The notes below the pieces were generated by a model. The model made no database searches, was not told where the DNA came from, and was given only the letters and a program-made list of their open reading frames with translations. A DNA stretch of 64,000 bases from Agriotes lineatus (Eukaryota; Arthropoda; Insecta; Coleoptera; Elateridae): the NCBI GenBank assembly GCA_940337035.1, contig CALNHX010001067.1, positions 120,332 through 184,331 of the forward strand. Direction: 5' to 3'. This document shows positions 1-10,752 of the stretch, piece by piece (the stretch's first letter is position 1; the number at the start of each line of letters is the position of its first letter). Both the position numbers and the translations under genes were made by a program.

Positions 1-1437
1 TTGAATTGTTGATATCTCTTAATGTAATTGTTTTAAATTTAAAAGTACTGATATTATCCGGAAACGTAGCGTCTTCAAAACGGTCGTTTATAATAATAGA
101 CTTGTTTAGCTCTAATATGCTATTTACAAAGTACTAATTAAATTTATTAGCAATATCCTGGGCATTGTTAATTCCTTCTCTGTCAAATAAAATGTTTGAA
201 GAAGTATTTGTTCGTACCTTCATTAAATATTTGTCAGTTTTCTACATCTTCTTCGGATTTCCATGACAGCTTTCTATTCTATTTTCATAATATTGGGTTT
301 TAATGTCCTTAACTTTATTGCTGTAAAAATTTCGAATATATTTAGAATTTTCCCAATCCCGCGTGTTTTTAGTATGTTTAACTGTCTTATACATTTGATT
401 GCGTTCCGTCTAGATCTTACGTAGGTCACCGCTAAGCCATGGGGTGTCAGTTTTAAGTGCAATTGTTTTGTTGTCAATGTGGTCATTTACGGAATTTTGT
501 ATTCTGCTGACCATATGTGTGGCACGATTGTTTACATCTTTACTATCTAATAATGTGACCCAACTATATTTATTCATTTTATTAAGTAGTTTTTGTGAGG
601 AGTAATTAGCGTACGTTGTGATATTCACTTTTTCAAAATTGCTGTTACAATAACGCGCATTCTTTCGTAACGTGACATCGATTGCATTACGTTCAGAAAT
701 TTGTGAAATCTGCACATTAACAAATACATATTGTCGATTTATTAGAGCGAGGTCAATGATTGTATTGGAATTTTTTGTTGAGCGCGTAAATTCGGTTACG
801 AGTTGATTTAAACCCAAAGTATTTATTAATCGTAAGAGCCTGCTTGTGCAGAACGAATTTTTCAAACTTCCCAAAGAATCTTGCAATACTGGCACTTGGA
901 GGACGATAAACAAAAGTGTCAAATCCGTTTTGAAATCCTTGCGTAATGTAAATGAATAGCAACCCGAATTCGTTGTTAAATGAAAAGTTTGACACTATTT
1001 TGAATTTAACATTATTACGCACAACAATTGCCACTCATCCAGTGTGTCGATTTTCGGAATTACAGCGAATGGTGACATAACCCCGAAAACTTATTTCACA
1101 GTCCTCAATATTCTCCGTAAATCTTTCACTTAAAAATATAATAACTGGACGTCTGTCTTCAATTAAAACTTAAATTTCCTGCATATGTCTTAGCGTACTT
1201 TGTGCTTTAACTAAATAATTTCAATATTTGGTTGTTATTTTAAAACATCTATCTTACTTCTTTCTTGTTTTAGTTTACGTTCGTAAACTGGATAGTCAAA
1301 GCTCCATGCAAAATGACCTACATCCAGATTAATTTAAAGTTTTTCGTTTACATTACAGCAGTTCACACATTTCTTCTCTTCGTCGTTAGCCTTACATTCT
1401 TTCAAAAGATGGGAACCGGCACATTTTGGGCATGTTA
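1..1437 (-). pseudogene. Degenerate LINE fragment (gag zinc knuckle, endonuclease, linker), same family as the LINE at 8.5-14.7 kb
   Basis: On the minus strand the fragment begins with a gag-type CCHC knuckle (about 1437-1340; CPKCAGSHLLKEC followed by KKCVNC). It continues into an EEP (APE-like) endonuclease at about 1230-410, recognisable by phrases such as FLSE, GYVTIRCNSENRHTG, AIVVRNNVKFK, YRPPSAS, LVTEFTRSTKNSNTIIDLAL and PWLSGDLRK. The remaining bases to the window edge translate as the endonuclease-RT linker (REGINNAQDIANKF). The frame shifts several times and contains stops, so the copy is dead. The knuckle and the RC-HTG-AI region closely resemble the minus-strand LINE at 13.5-14.3 kb, so I place both in one family, probably of the I/Jockey superfamily. 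The RT domain would lie to the left of this window. Confidence 0.75.
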
Positions 1438-1442
1438 TTAAT

Positions 1443-1611
1443 CAATTACACATACCACGCCATGTACTTTATAAGACCCCACTACATATAGAAATTCATG
1501 GATTTTCAGATGCGTCACAGGCAGGCTATACCGCTGGCATCTACCTACGATCAGTTAATCAAACAGAGAATCCCACAATACGATTACTATGTGAAAACCA
1601 GAGCTGAGTAG
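1443..1611 (+). pseudogene. BEL/Pao polyprotein fragment (RNase H start)
   Basis: About 165 bp read on the plus strand as the start of a BEL/Pao RNase H domain. IPRHVLYKTPLHIEIHGFSD is visible, followed directly by ASQAGYTAGIYLR. The HGFSDAS phrase with the aspartate and the YLR strand are characteristic of Pao-type Pol proteins. The match stops at the end of a CENQS phrase, where a stop follows, and nothing of the integrase or protease is present. The left end lies only a few bases from the LINE fragment above, so this is a scrap left by insertion or deletion rather than an element. Confidence 0.6.
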
Positions 1612-2489
1612 TAATTAATTACTTTGTAATTAAGTTACTAATAAAATTCCTTTTTATTGATATGTTTTAGACTTGAGTTTCTTTTCAAAATATGGTAGTT
1701 GTAATAAGTAATTGCAGTTTTTGTTAAAATACACGAGGCAATTACTTTTTTAAAGTAAAATAAGGCCTTATTACGTTACAGGCTAAGCAAATTATAATTG
1801 TGTCTTCCCGGATCAATATAAGTATAATTTAAGATTTTCTATGACTAGTCGGATAACAGCTTATTTTGTGCAACATTTGCAATTCCTACGACGTGTGCAC
1901 GAGAAAAAATGACGCATATGTTTTTAGATGGAATGTGCATATGCTGTGTTTTATGTAACAGTGTAGCTTGCTAATAATTATTGTGTAAGAAGCGAAAATA
2001 TAATGGTAGGTTCTTCCGGGTTATGCCGTGGTCGTCGATTTGAACTTGACGTTTCGCTGCTCATGCTGCCAGCTTCTTCAGAAATTTTCTAAAGACTGAT
2101 GTAGGTGCCTTTTGCTCCTGGTTATATACCGACGAGTCATTACGATTGGCTACTCATGTAGGTCTTGTATGTGACTTGTCGAAAAAACTACTATTAAGCG
2201 AAAATATGTCTGCGGTAAGTACTACAGATTATAGAATACAGTACGTGTTGTGTATTGACTTCATGTATTATGTATCGCCCTTAAGGAATAGAGAATTAAA
2301 TTTGTAACAGTTGGTAACAAGGGCTCCCTACTCCGAAGTCCAGACACAGGGCGAACGGACAGACGCTATTCACCGCTCAAAGCGCTCGCATATCCCTGCA
2401 TAACCTCAAAACTCAGTTAACGCATTTTTGTAATAAACGTAATTAAAAGAGTAGAACGTCCTTTATTTAATGACCCACAAATAGAAAAG
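1612..2489. other. Unassigned AT-rich stretch, possible leader or LTR region of the gypsy element
   Basis: No coding signal is seen. The segment at 2020-2140 (a GACGTTTCGCTGCTCATGC phrase followed by CTTCTTCAGA) looks like a dispersed repeat phrase, but I cannot assign it. The last 200 bp before 2490 end with an AATAAA-like run and TTTATTTAATGACCC, and could be the end of a 5' LTR. I found no matching copy downstream of the pol remnant, so no LTR is claimed. Confidence 0.3.
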
Positions 2490-2567
2490 TGGTGCCAAAA
2501 CTAAGATTAATAAATAAAAATACGCCGACCACGTGCAACCGGAAGATTTCTCGTAACGTGACAAACA

Positions 2568-3446
2568 ATGGCAGAAGTGTCACCGGAACTCCTCCAAGCA
2601 TTTTCCAGCATGTCGTCCAACGCAATCCATACGTCTGCAGCACAAACGGGTCCAAATGCCACGGCAGCAACGACCACCAGCATTCACCGTAAGTGCATAC
2701 AAAACATCTGATGGCATGTCGATCAACGGTTACTTTACCCGCTTCACCTAGGCACTGGAACTGAGTAAAATTCCGGAAGAGCAGCATGCAGATTACGCAT
2801 GGGTATAAGTACATGGGTGTAAAGCTCAATAACGCCCTGAAGTTCCTGAAATCCAGACAAGCCAGAAGATCTCTCCTATAACGAAATCTGCATGAAACTA
2901 ACTGCGCAAATATGTAGAAAGTATCAAATTTTGGCAGATCAAGCCATCTCCATAAGAATGAGGCAGGGAGCAATATTTTGCGAATATGGCGAATACCGCA
3001 TGTTAATCGAGCAACTGCTACTGGGTCTGGAAGCTCGAGACATGTGCGACAAAACTATCGCAAAAAAGACCACCACATTCATCTCCGCCTATGAGGTCGC
3101 ACACGCACTTGAGGTGACCCAGAACACCACGGACCTAGTGCAAACCCCAGGAACCGAGCCGACCCACAAAATAGGCTACGAGAGACCTCGAGCTCGAAGA
3201 AATGGTACACAGCGAGTAATAAGCAACCCACAACCACAGCATTTCGAAAACAGGCCCAATAAAACCCATCTGTCCCACCGCAACAAACCAACCCGGCGCA
3301 ACAAGAGAACAAAAACCGTGTTGCAGGATGCGATGGAGCATACTTTCGCAGCCAGTGCCAATTTCTTGACGCCAATTGCAATAAATGTAGTAAAATGGGA
3401 CACATCAGCAGAGTGTGCAGGGCACGCACGCAAAAAGAAATACTAG
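2568..3446 (+). pseudogene. Gypsy gag remnant (capsid-like region plus CCHC knuckles)
   Basis: Translation starts well at the ATG at 2568 (MAEVSPELLQAFSS), then a frameshift and stops follow around 2700-2880. From 2892 a long frame resembles the second half of an arthropod gypsy capsid (QILADQAISIRMRQG, then LLLGLEARDMCDKTIAKK). The nucleocapsid region near 3330-3420 reads as zinc knuckles only after a change of frame: CDGAYFRSQC and then CNKCSKMGHISRVCR. In the longer open frame the cysteines are lost, so a 1-nt indel separates capsid from knuckles. The 3' end runs into the SINE at 3447. Confidence 0.65.
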
Positions 3447-3725
3447 GGCCCCGGTGGTGTAGCTTGAGCAAGCGTCCACGTTCGATCAGCAGAGTTAAGC
3501 AACGCTCTCTCTGGTCAGAACTTGGATGGGAGTTCCATGGCTGCCACTCTCGGCACCTCGTGGTACGGCTGCCACCGAAAAAAGTTGGTCCCGGATATCA
3601 TATTAACATCTTGATAATGGTTAGTGGGGTTGGAAGTCCCCATAATATGTACAGTGACGTCTATAATTGGCTTAACGGCTGTTGGCGAAGTACGGAATAA
3701 AATAAAATTAAAAAAATAAAATAAT
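3447..3725 (+). mobile_element. 5S-rRNA-derived SINE (SINE3-like)
   Basis: The core at about 3480-3545 has the 5S rRNA internal-promoter block: GATCA, AGTTAAGCAACG, then GGTCAGAACTTGGATGGGAG, in 5S order and spacing. It is preceded by about 35 bp of head sequence and followed by about 150 bp unrelated to 5S, ending in an A-rich tail of AATAAAATAAAATT units. It sits between the gag zinc knuckle and the protease of the gypsy element, where coding sequence should be continuous, which supports an insertion. A plain 5S gene or pseudogene would lack the long unrelated 3' body and A-rich tail. No clear target-site duplication was found. Transcription by Pol III from the 5S promoter is inferred. Confidence 0.7.
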
Positions 3726-3911
3726 TTGGTTGCCGAAGTCGAATTCGAAGAACCCCCGGAACAGATGGCCACCACGGAGCAGCTCAGTAAGATAGAGATC
3801 ATCAGCACCACGCCATCTGGATGGAAGTTGCTCGACGTGCAGTTACAAGAAACCCCAGTCGAGATGGAGCTTGACATTGGAGCTCCCCGCTTGATCAGCA
3901 TAACAAGCTAA
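3726..3911 (+). pseudogene. Gypsy protease start (retropepsin, mutated active site)
   Basis: The frame reads SGWKLLDVQLQETPVEMELD followed by IGAP and then SLIS-like residues. This matches the flap and active-site strand of a retropepsin, where a D-T/S-G-A triad is expected; here the second position is isoleucine, which should abolish catalysis. The frame ends after about 60 codons and the downstream protease half is scrambled over 3912-4200. It lies immediately 3' of the SINE tail. Confidence 0.55.
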
Positions 3912-4268
3912 GTATAGATAAACGAAATTTTGAGTTACAGAAGACAGACAAAATTTTCATCAGCTACACGGGCCACAATATTAACTGCTCAACCTCTACG
4001 TAGTCGATCACGAGTTCTACATGCTTCTAGAGCGCGAATAGATCACAGGAGTTCGCAAAGGAAATCGATTTCGAGAAACTCTTCTCGAACCCCACCCCAG
4101 TACACCAGGTATCACCCCCCCCCCAACCGACAAACACTTAACATCAGAGCAACAAAATCTATGAGACCGTCTTTTGTCATGCTATTTTGATTTATTTAGT
4201 AACATCTCTGAGAAGTTAACAGGCCCCAGAAGAGCCACCAGTTTTTTCTCAAACCCGGGATATTCCAC

Positions 4269-4463
4269 TTGCGCTTCTCAATGAAGATAGCGTCTGGTTT
4301 CTACAAGAGAGTTGACTACTCTGAATGGGTCTCGATGAGGCATATAGCCGCCAAGAAAAACGGTAAACTGAGGATCACAGGCAACTACAAACCAACCCTG
4401 AACCCCGGACTGATAATCGATGAACATCCAATTCCTGAGTTAGAACAGATGTTTAACTGTTAA
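4269..4463 (+). pseudogene. Gypsy reverse transcriptase, N-terminal fragment only
   Basis: This 64-codon frame covers the RT fingers entry: SEWVSMRHIAAKKNGKLRI, then GNYKPTLNPGLIIDEHPIPE. These match the block preceding the palm in Ty3/gypsy polymerases. The frame stops directly after EQMFNC. Roughly the next 200 or more residues of a normal RT, including the F-x-D-x-x-x-A and Y-x-D-D motifs, are missing, and the sequence resumes 20 bp later in the connection/RNase H region. Confidence 0.7.
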
Positions 4464-4479
4464 GTCTTTTACTAAAATC

Positions 4480-6157
4480 AAATCTTGTTTGACGTCTGCA
4501 CCTGTCTTGAGTAGTCCTAATTTCTCACTACCTTTCACCATACAGTTTGACGCCTCCAATTTCGGCATTGGTTGTGTTCTTACCCAATGTATCGACCGCG
4601 AGGAAAAGGTTATTGCTTATGCTTCCTGCACCCTTAACAAGGCCGAGCGCAATTATTCCGTCACGGAGAGAGAGTGTTTAGCTGTCATTTTTGGCATTGA
4701 GAAATTTAGACCTTATATTGAAGGTACACATTTCACCGTATTAACTGACCATTATTCTTTATTGTGGCTTACTACTGTGAAAGACCCCACGGGCAGATTA
4801 GCTCGTTGGAGTGTTCGTCCGTCACAATACGATTTTACAATTCAACACCGTCAGGGCAAACATAATGTAGTTCACGATGCTTTATCCGGAGCTCCTATTC
4901 AAATTTCCGTTTTAGATCTTGTTGATGATGACTTAGACTCTTGGTACATAAAAATGCTTGAACGCGTTAGTCAGAGCCCTAATCAATTTCCCACTTGGCG
5001 AATTGATAATCATAGACTTTTTAAATACGTTCCCAACGGTCACGCCATTGTTGGCAATTTAGTGAATGGAAACAAGTGATACCTCGTTCTCGAAGAGCTG
5101 AAATTTATTAACTTTTTTGCGATAGCTCATTTAGGTGGTTATAAGACCTTTTGTAAAATTCTGAACAGTATTATTGGCCTAAAATGCGTGCCGATGTCAT
5201 CCGTTACGTACGCCATTGTGAAACGTGCGCTGCTAGTAAAGCTAGTCAACTTGCTAGACCTGGCTTAATGGGGAAAAATAAGAAAATTTTATACCCCTTT
5301 CAATGTTTATCAATTGACATAATGAGTCGTTTATCACGTAAAAAAATGGTAACACTTCTATCATAGTCGTATGTGGGCTAACCAAGTTTACCCTAGTTAA
5401 AGCTGTTCGCACCGCCAGGGCCAAAACAGTAGCTAAGTTTTTGGAAAATGAAATCTTTCTCATTTTTGGCGTTCCTCAAATTTGTATGGTTGACAATGGG
5501 CCACAATTTATCTGTTCTCAGTTCAAGGCTTTAATGAAACAATATCAAGTTCAGCAAGATTTGTATACTGCTTCGTACCATCCACAAGTTAACTTCGTTG
5601 AAAGAGTTAACCGAGTAGTCGGAACCGCTCTTCGTTCTTATGTTTCGGATAATCATCGTACGTGGGGACGAACACCTTTATCACGTTGTACATGCATTGC
5701 GTAACGCTGTTCATGAAATAACGGGTTATACCCCCTCATTTTTAAATTTCGAGAGGACTGTACCAGTTTCTGGGACTTACTACGGTCGTCTTAAAAATTT
5801 CCAAGAGGAAGAATATCATTAAAAACCCGTGATTTACTTATTGCTCTACGAGCAGATTGTAAATAGTAATAATCTGACAATACAAAAACAAATAATTCAT
5901 ATCAACGCAATTCCAAGCATTATAACTTGCGTAAGCGTCCATTAAAGTTTAACGCTAATGATTTGGTTTGGAAAAGAAACTATGTTTTATCTAATGCTTC
6001 TAAATCTTTCAGTCAGAAACTGGCACCCAAATATGTCAAATGTAAAGTATAAAAGTTACTGGTCCCCTTACGTATTAGCTAGTAACCGTGCCTGACAATA
6101 AGAACGTTGGAGTTTGGCATATAAAAGATTTAAAACCTTACTTTGGAGAAGAACAAG
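4480..6157 (+). pseudogene. Gypsy RNase H and integrase remnant
   Basis: 4489-5079 is open and encodes an RNase H domain (FTIQFDASNFGIGCVL with the first catalytic Asp; KVIAYASCTLNKAERNYSVT with ERECLA; FTVLTDHYSLLWL) and a linker. 5100-5270 holds the integrase HHCC finger (AHLGGYKTFCKIL; YVRHCETC). 5280-5700 is the integrase core (LSIDIM, VDNGPQF, SYHPQVN), with the third catalytic residue region NFVERVNR still visible. A short region to about 5820 and a C-terminal tail ending in VWHIKDLKPYFGEEQ at about 6157 follow in shifted frames. At least five frame changes are needed, so it is a pseudogene. Confidence 0.75.
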
Positions 6158-7462
6158 TCGACGAATGAATTTTGGTGTGTATGATGATGTAAGTGCATGT
6201 TTAGTTTATTCACTTACTCACCCTAAGGATGTAATAGCACTGTCAACATTATTAGCAACAATTACTATTACTATTATTGTTGTTTTATTGCGTGCTTATT
6301 TAAGCCGTGTTTTTCCTCTGCTTTCGAGTGCTAGTTAAGGGTTTTAGCGATCCTATTATTAACGATTTCATGGTATTTTTCCCTGTCATGTGATTATATT
6401 AGGTGAAACCCATATGAGTGACGGATTTCCTCGCTTCTTTGTAGATAGCGATTGGACCTTTTTGTCGAACTCTTCTTGAGTCTTTTTGTTGATAGTGAGA
6501 CAAGTGTTTAAGTGAATTGCTTTTGTTAAGTGTTTCATAAATTTTGCCGCTTCGCTTGTAGTTGTGCGTTGTGCTATGCGCATTTCAGAACTCTTGGAGC
6601 TTACCTTCCCCGCGCCACTTACGTTCCGTCTGTCAGCGAGGCAGCAAGCAAACCGGTCCACTCCGAGAAACGCTAATCCTTTGTTTAAATGTTCAATGTT
6701 TGTGTGCTAATTTATTGCGAATAAATTACCTACTTTGCTTTCAACCAGTGTATAATTAGTGAAGAATAAATCCATACAGTCCACTACCGTCCAAGGCGAG
6801 CTTGCAACCAGGAATTTTCCAAACATAACGGAAAACTGGAGGCTCACCAACAGCTTTCATGTGGAGTGTATAAGTTTTCTTTATTTTTTTCAAAGTTTAT
6901 CTTTCTGATGATTGAAATTGCATCACTTATAACCTTGGTCTTCTAGATCCGTTTTCTGAATTTTGGGTGGTTGGTTGGGCACTGCAGAGACGGTCACTTT
7001 AGGGAGCACTTTCATCTTGCTTTCCCTCTAAGCCACGCTAGCAGTTGGGGTCGTTTCTCTCCATATTTTGGGATTTTTTAAGGGAACTTTCCCCATCCGT
7101 GCCTGTATCGCTTAGGATTTTGACGCATTTGGTTTTCAGGTCGGTTTTCATGGCTTGTCAGCTATGCTGTTTTTTCTTGATGTGATTTTTTTAAGGCGAT
7201 TATTTTCCCTTGCATTTTTTTGAATGCGGATTTATTCCCATGCGATTTTCGAAGCGTTCTGTTTTTCGTTGCGGTTTTCCTCTTCTTTAAGCGTGCCCAT
7301 GTTGCCGTAGACCCGGATTCCGGCATGGAATAGTAGACCTAGCCAGTCGAAGCTCAGTTGAGTTGGTGTGGCTGTTCAGGATGTGTTATCCACGATTTTG
7401 TAGTATTTTGGGTGGTTGGTTGGGCATACAGGATCGGTATATCTTTAGGCACACTTTCATCA
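6158..7462. other. Unassigned region with a 55-bp direct repeat
   Basis: No coding signal. The phrase TTTTGGGTGGTTGGTTGGGC occurs at about 6961 and again at about 7407. In both copies it is followed after about 20 bp by TTTAGG and CACTTTCATC, giving two related 55-bp blocks about 446 bp apart; the second abuts the foldback element starting at 7463. A segment around 6770-6850 (AATAAATCC, then AACTGGAGGCTCACC) could be an LTR end with a following linker, but without a partner copy this is not claimed. Confidence 0.4.
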
Positions 7463-8516
7463 AAATACACTTCTCCAATAAATTAACGCACCAAAAAAAA
7501 GTAGCCAAAAGTTTAAAGTTAATTATTGTCGAAACCACTTATCCGATTTTTTTTAATGACACGTCGTCTCTTTCAGAAAGTTAGTGTACTACTCTATTCG
7601 CATAGAAACTTATTTTTTTAGAAATACCGGGTGTAATAATTATAACGTGTTTTTTCCATAAAATTTATAACACCCTGTGGGGTTCAACAGTTACAATATC
7701 ACGTTATAATTCAAAGCAAAGTCTAGCCTTATCTTTGTATAACATTTTGTTTTTTGATTTATTCTCGTATCTTAGCTACTGCAAGAGAAACACAATTTTA
7801 TAGCATAACATGTGTTTATGGAGGACTAAATTTAACAAAAAAAAAAAACAAAAACAAAATGTAAAGCAAAAAGGTAAACGAAAGTCTCAGTAGAGAGTAT
7901 TTTCGCCTCTGGCACGAATAACTTCCAACCTTCCTCAAACAGAACTCATGCTTGAGCACATTCTGCTCGAGTAAGATTTCGTGTTTCTCGTTGCATACTG
8001 ACAAAATTTAAGATTTTGCAAAAAAAAACGTTAAAGACTAACACCCAAAACACACTTCTATCAACTATTGCTTTTTGACAGCTGTATTTACCTCATGACA
8101 ATTACTGTTTCTTTCTGTTTTTCCATAGCCTGATACTTTAGTGCTTTTAATGCAAATTAAAGTCAATAAAAACATGTTATGCTATAAAATTGTTTCTCTT
8201 GCAGTAGCTAAGATAAAAGAGTAAATCAAAAAACAAAATGTTATAAAAAGATAAGGCTAGAGTTTGCTTTGAATTATAACTTGATATTGTACCGATTGTG
8301 TTATAAATTTTATGGAAAAACGTTATAATTGTTACACCCGGGATTTATAGAAAAAAATAAGTTTCTACGCGAATAGAGTAGTACACTAACTTTCTGAAAG
8401 AGACGACGTGTGATTAAAAAAAATCGTCCAAATCGGATAAGTGGTTTTGACAATAATTAACTTTAAACTTTTGGCTACTTTTTTTTGGTGCGTTAATTTG
8501 TTGGAGAAGTGTATTT
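7463..8516. mobile_element. Foldback/MITE-like element with about 350-bp inverted arms, Tc1/mariner-related interior
   Basis: The left arm 7463-7819 is mirrored by the right arm 8165-8516. The outermost bases AAATACACTTCTCCAA read identically in from both ends except for one base, and the match continues with small indels for about 350 bp. The 345-bp centre, read on the minus strand, contains a phrase resembling the start of a Tc1/mariner-type helix-turn-helix transposase (NLTRAECAQA, then EEGW), so the element may derive from an IS630/Tc1 family member by inverted duplication of an end. It is inserted at the 3' side of a LINE whose RT end lies at 8517-8708. No TSD was identified. Confidence 0.75.
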
Positions 8517-8708
8517 CCTTTCCCATCTCGCTTCACGAGACATTTATATAGTACATTTTTTCTCTGGTCGTTCCTCTGTTAAAAATCTGGCCGTGGGGAG
8601 TGAAACCATTTTTCAAACGTATCCTTTGTTTAACACTAAGCCACTGCAACATTTCTAGCATATTGGCAATGCAATATTATTCTCATTTTGTTACTTTTGC
8701 AGCCTTTG
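8517..8708 (-). pseudogene. LINE reverse transcriptase C-terminal remnant
   Basis: Minus-strand translation beginning at 8708 gives LQRLQ followed by a shifted MRIILHCQYARNV and LQWLSVKQRIRLK, the thumb-side block that follows the RT domain in LINEs of this type. It is the direct continuation of the RT at 10753-12020, separated from it only by the Harbinger insertion, and ends where the foldback element begins. Stops and frameshifts are present. Confidence 0.6.
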
Positions 8709-8711
8709 CAG

Positions 8712-10749
8712 GGGCCTGTAACACAAAGCTAACAATTGTAACAAGTGTAAAACTTGTAGGAAATTCGCTTGTAGTTACAAGTCGTGCTTAATTCCGTAAC
8801 ACAAACTTAACTGAGTGACTTGTTATAACGGAGAAAACTCTTACAAGTGTAGTTCTATACTTGTAGACTGATCGAAGGGTGCAATATTATTCCAAAAAAT
8901 CAAGCAGATAGAAATAATATATAAACATTATAAACTAATTGACAATTTTATGTGTTTATCGGTTGCAGGATATTAATCCCTTGTTTACATATACAAAAGT
9001 AGGCTGGTAATTGGGTCATAACTGATCAGTACGGTAATACTCCATTACCGGCAACCATTACCGTACATGGCAACTGATAACTATTGAACAAACCACTGAT
9101 GTTATGACTCATAACAGTCTTAGAAAATTTTTAAATCCATGCTCTGCGAGCTCGGATTTCAATACAACATCTGCGGTAGTTATGATACTCATAACATTCT
9201 TAGATATGTTAATAGCTATTACCTATGAATTTGTCTGGTATCTAAGTGTAATCAAAATAAATTCCTGTCATGTTTACTTGTTTACCAGTTGTGGAATACA
9301 AAAAGGTTGAAGTTCGTTTATTGTTGTAATTGCCCTATTTATAAGTACCTAATGGCTTGGACAAAAAATTGTTCTGCAAGGAAAGTTGCAATTTTTAAAT
9401 TAAGGTTATAGAGAACAAAGAGGTTCTCTTTGGATCTTTCTCTAATACGCTGCGGAAACAGCATAAAGTCGACAAATTTAAGGAGTTGGCCAATCCGGTG
9501 ATTCCGGTGCATCATCCACTGGGACCTTCGTCCCCGTAATCCATTGGACGTTCGTCATCGACTCGATTCTCATGATGGCATAAAGTTGTGCAACATTTAA
9601 AAGTATTTCCCACAAATACCGGATTGACTTGCAAATAGTTTTAACAAGGAAACTTTTCTTTTAGTATTCCAAATGCGTTTTCTATAATTCGTCTCGTTCG
9701 TTTATGAGATCTATTAAAACCATTTTGAGCTTAATTCAAGAAATCTTCATATGTTGGTGGAATCTGCCACTGCTTTAAAGGATATGCTGAATCCTCTCAA
9801 AATTATTGCATTGGGATGAGGTCTCCAACTTTTCTCCATTTTACTAAATAATGAACTAATGTGGAGTACCCTAGCATCGCGTACGCTTCTGGGCCAATTA
9901 GCACTCACATACTAGAATTTCATATCTGGTCCACAAACAGCCATACAGTTTATTGAGTGTTCTCCATGTTTATCTACGTAAGTCGGTTGATTAACAGATC
10001 TATATTTATGAATGTTCCGTCAATTGCCCCACACACCTCAGGCATGCCTGCCATTTCATGAAAAATTTGCACCACGCTTAATATGTCAGCGGGTCATGCT
10101 ACCATTTCATTAAATTTAATTTGGTTGACAGCATCCACAAAATCATGAATGCATCTCTGCAGTAATTTTTGAAATCCCATGCATATCGCAAATATCATGG
10201 TACTGTCTACCATTTCCCAGCCAGTGTAGTGTAACTGACATTTTCTGCGTAGGTTATAGCCCATACCAACGGTTGGTATTATTTTCCAGTGTTGGCGAAA
10301 GATCTCGAAGAAGATTTGTGAACTATGTCCTATTCAACCTGAATCTCTCTATAAATTCCCCATTAGAGAGAAAGTCAAAATCAGTTCTTGCTCTAAATCG
10401 ATATTTTGCTCGGACAGCAACTTCTTCTCACTAGAATAACTTGGACTTGAACTTGACCACATATTGGGTAGTACGTGCACCAAGAAGGATTTATTGATAT
10501 TGACACATGAGAAGCTCGAACCCACGGTTTAGGATAGGTAGAAATTTTTCTACAATTGTAGTAAAATCCGTAACACAAACTTACAAGTGTTGGCGTTGAG
10601 TTACAGAACAGACCTACAAGTGTAGAATATCTGCCGTAATTACAAGTGCGGCACAAGTTATTACAAGTTCCGTTGTGTTACAGAATCTCAACAAGTTTAC
10701 AAGTACAAGGCTACAATAGTTACACTTGTAGGGCTTGTGTTACAGGCCC
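8712..10749. mobile_element. PIF/Harbinger-type DNA transposon with 3-bp CAG target duplication
   Basis: Both ends carry the inverted sequence GGGCCTGTAACACAA (8712 onward, and reversed up to 10749). The bases CAG precede the left end (8709-8711) and follow the right end (10750-10752), a 3-bp duplication as expected for PIF/Harbinger. Many copies of a TACAAGTG/CACTTGTA motif crowd the first 170 bp and last 190 bp and may be transposase binding sites. The interior holds a decayed minus-strand HARBI1-like transposase. Removing the element and one CAG rejoins the RT of the host LINE. Confidence 0.85.
9400..10240 (-). pseudogene. HARBI1-like (DDE_Tnp_4) transposase, broken
   Basis: Minus-strand reading shows GMPEVCGAIDGTFI (first catalytic Asp strand in this family), a region matching the SInvQ/D strand, EDSAYPLKQW corresponding to the GDSAYPL block, and NRSHKRTRRIIENAFGILKE corresponding to the H-x-x-x-R-x-x-I-E-x-A-F-G signature with its glutamate. 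A tail with DDERPMDYGDEG follows. The frame is interrupted many times. Ordinary PIF/Harbinger elements also carry a Myb-like second gene; none is recognisable here. Confidence 0.8.
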
Positions 10750-10752
10750 CAG

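Larger units (their letters stand above)
2568..6157 (+). mobile_element. Decayed Ty3/gypsy retrotransposon, interrupted by a 5S-derived SINE
   Basis: The order gag, protease, reverse transcriptase (start only), RNase H, integrase zinc finger, integrase core and C-terminal tail follows the Ty3/gypsy layout on the plus strand. Frames break repeatedly and the central RT palm, including the catalytic Y-x-D-D region, is absent between about 4460 and 4480. A 5S-rRNA-derived SINE occupies 3447-3725. No env-like frame and no convincing LTR pair are visible, so the termini are uncertain. The copy cannot be autonomous. Confidence 0.8.

Noticed and set aside
2020..2140. Penelope-like terminal phrase (GACGTTTCGCTGCTCATGC, then CTTCTTCAGA)
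   Set aside because: The phrase looks familiar from dispersed arthropod repeats, but I could not tie it to the Penelope-like fragment at 55.6-56.5 kb by any shared sequence.
3447..3725. Genuine 5S rRNA gene
   Set aside because: The 5S-like core is incomplete, and is followed by unrelated sequence and an A-rich tail rather than a T-run terminator.
6340..6850. 3' LTR of the gypsy element
   Set aside because: No matching sequence was found upstream of gag, so LTR identity cannot be shown.
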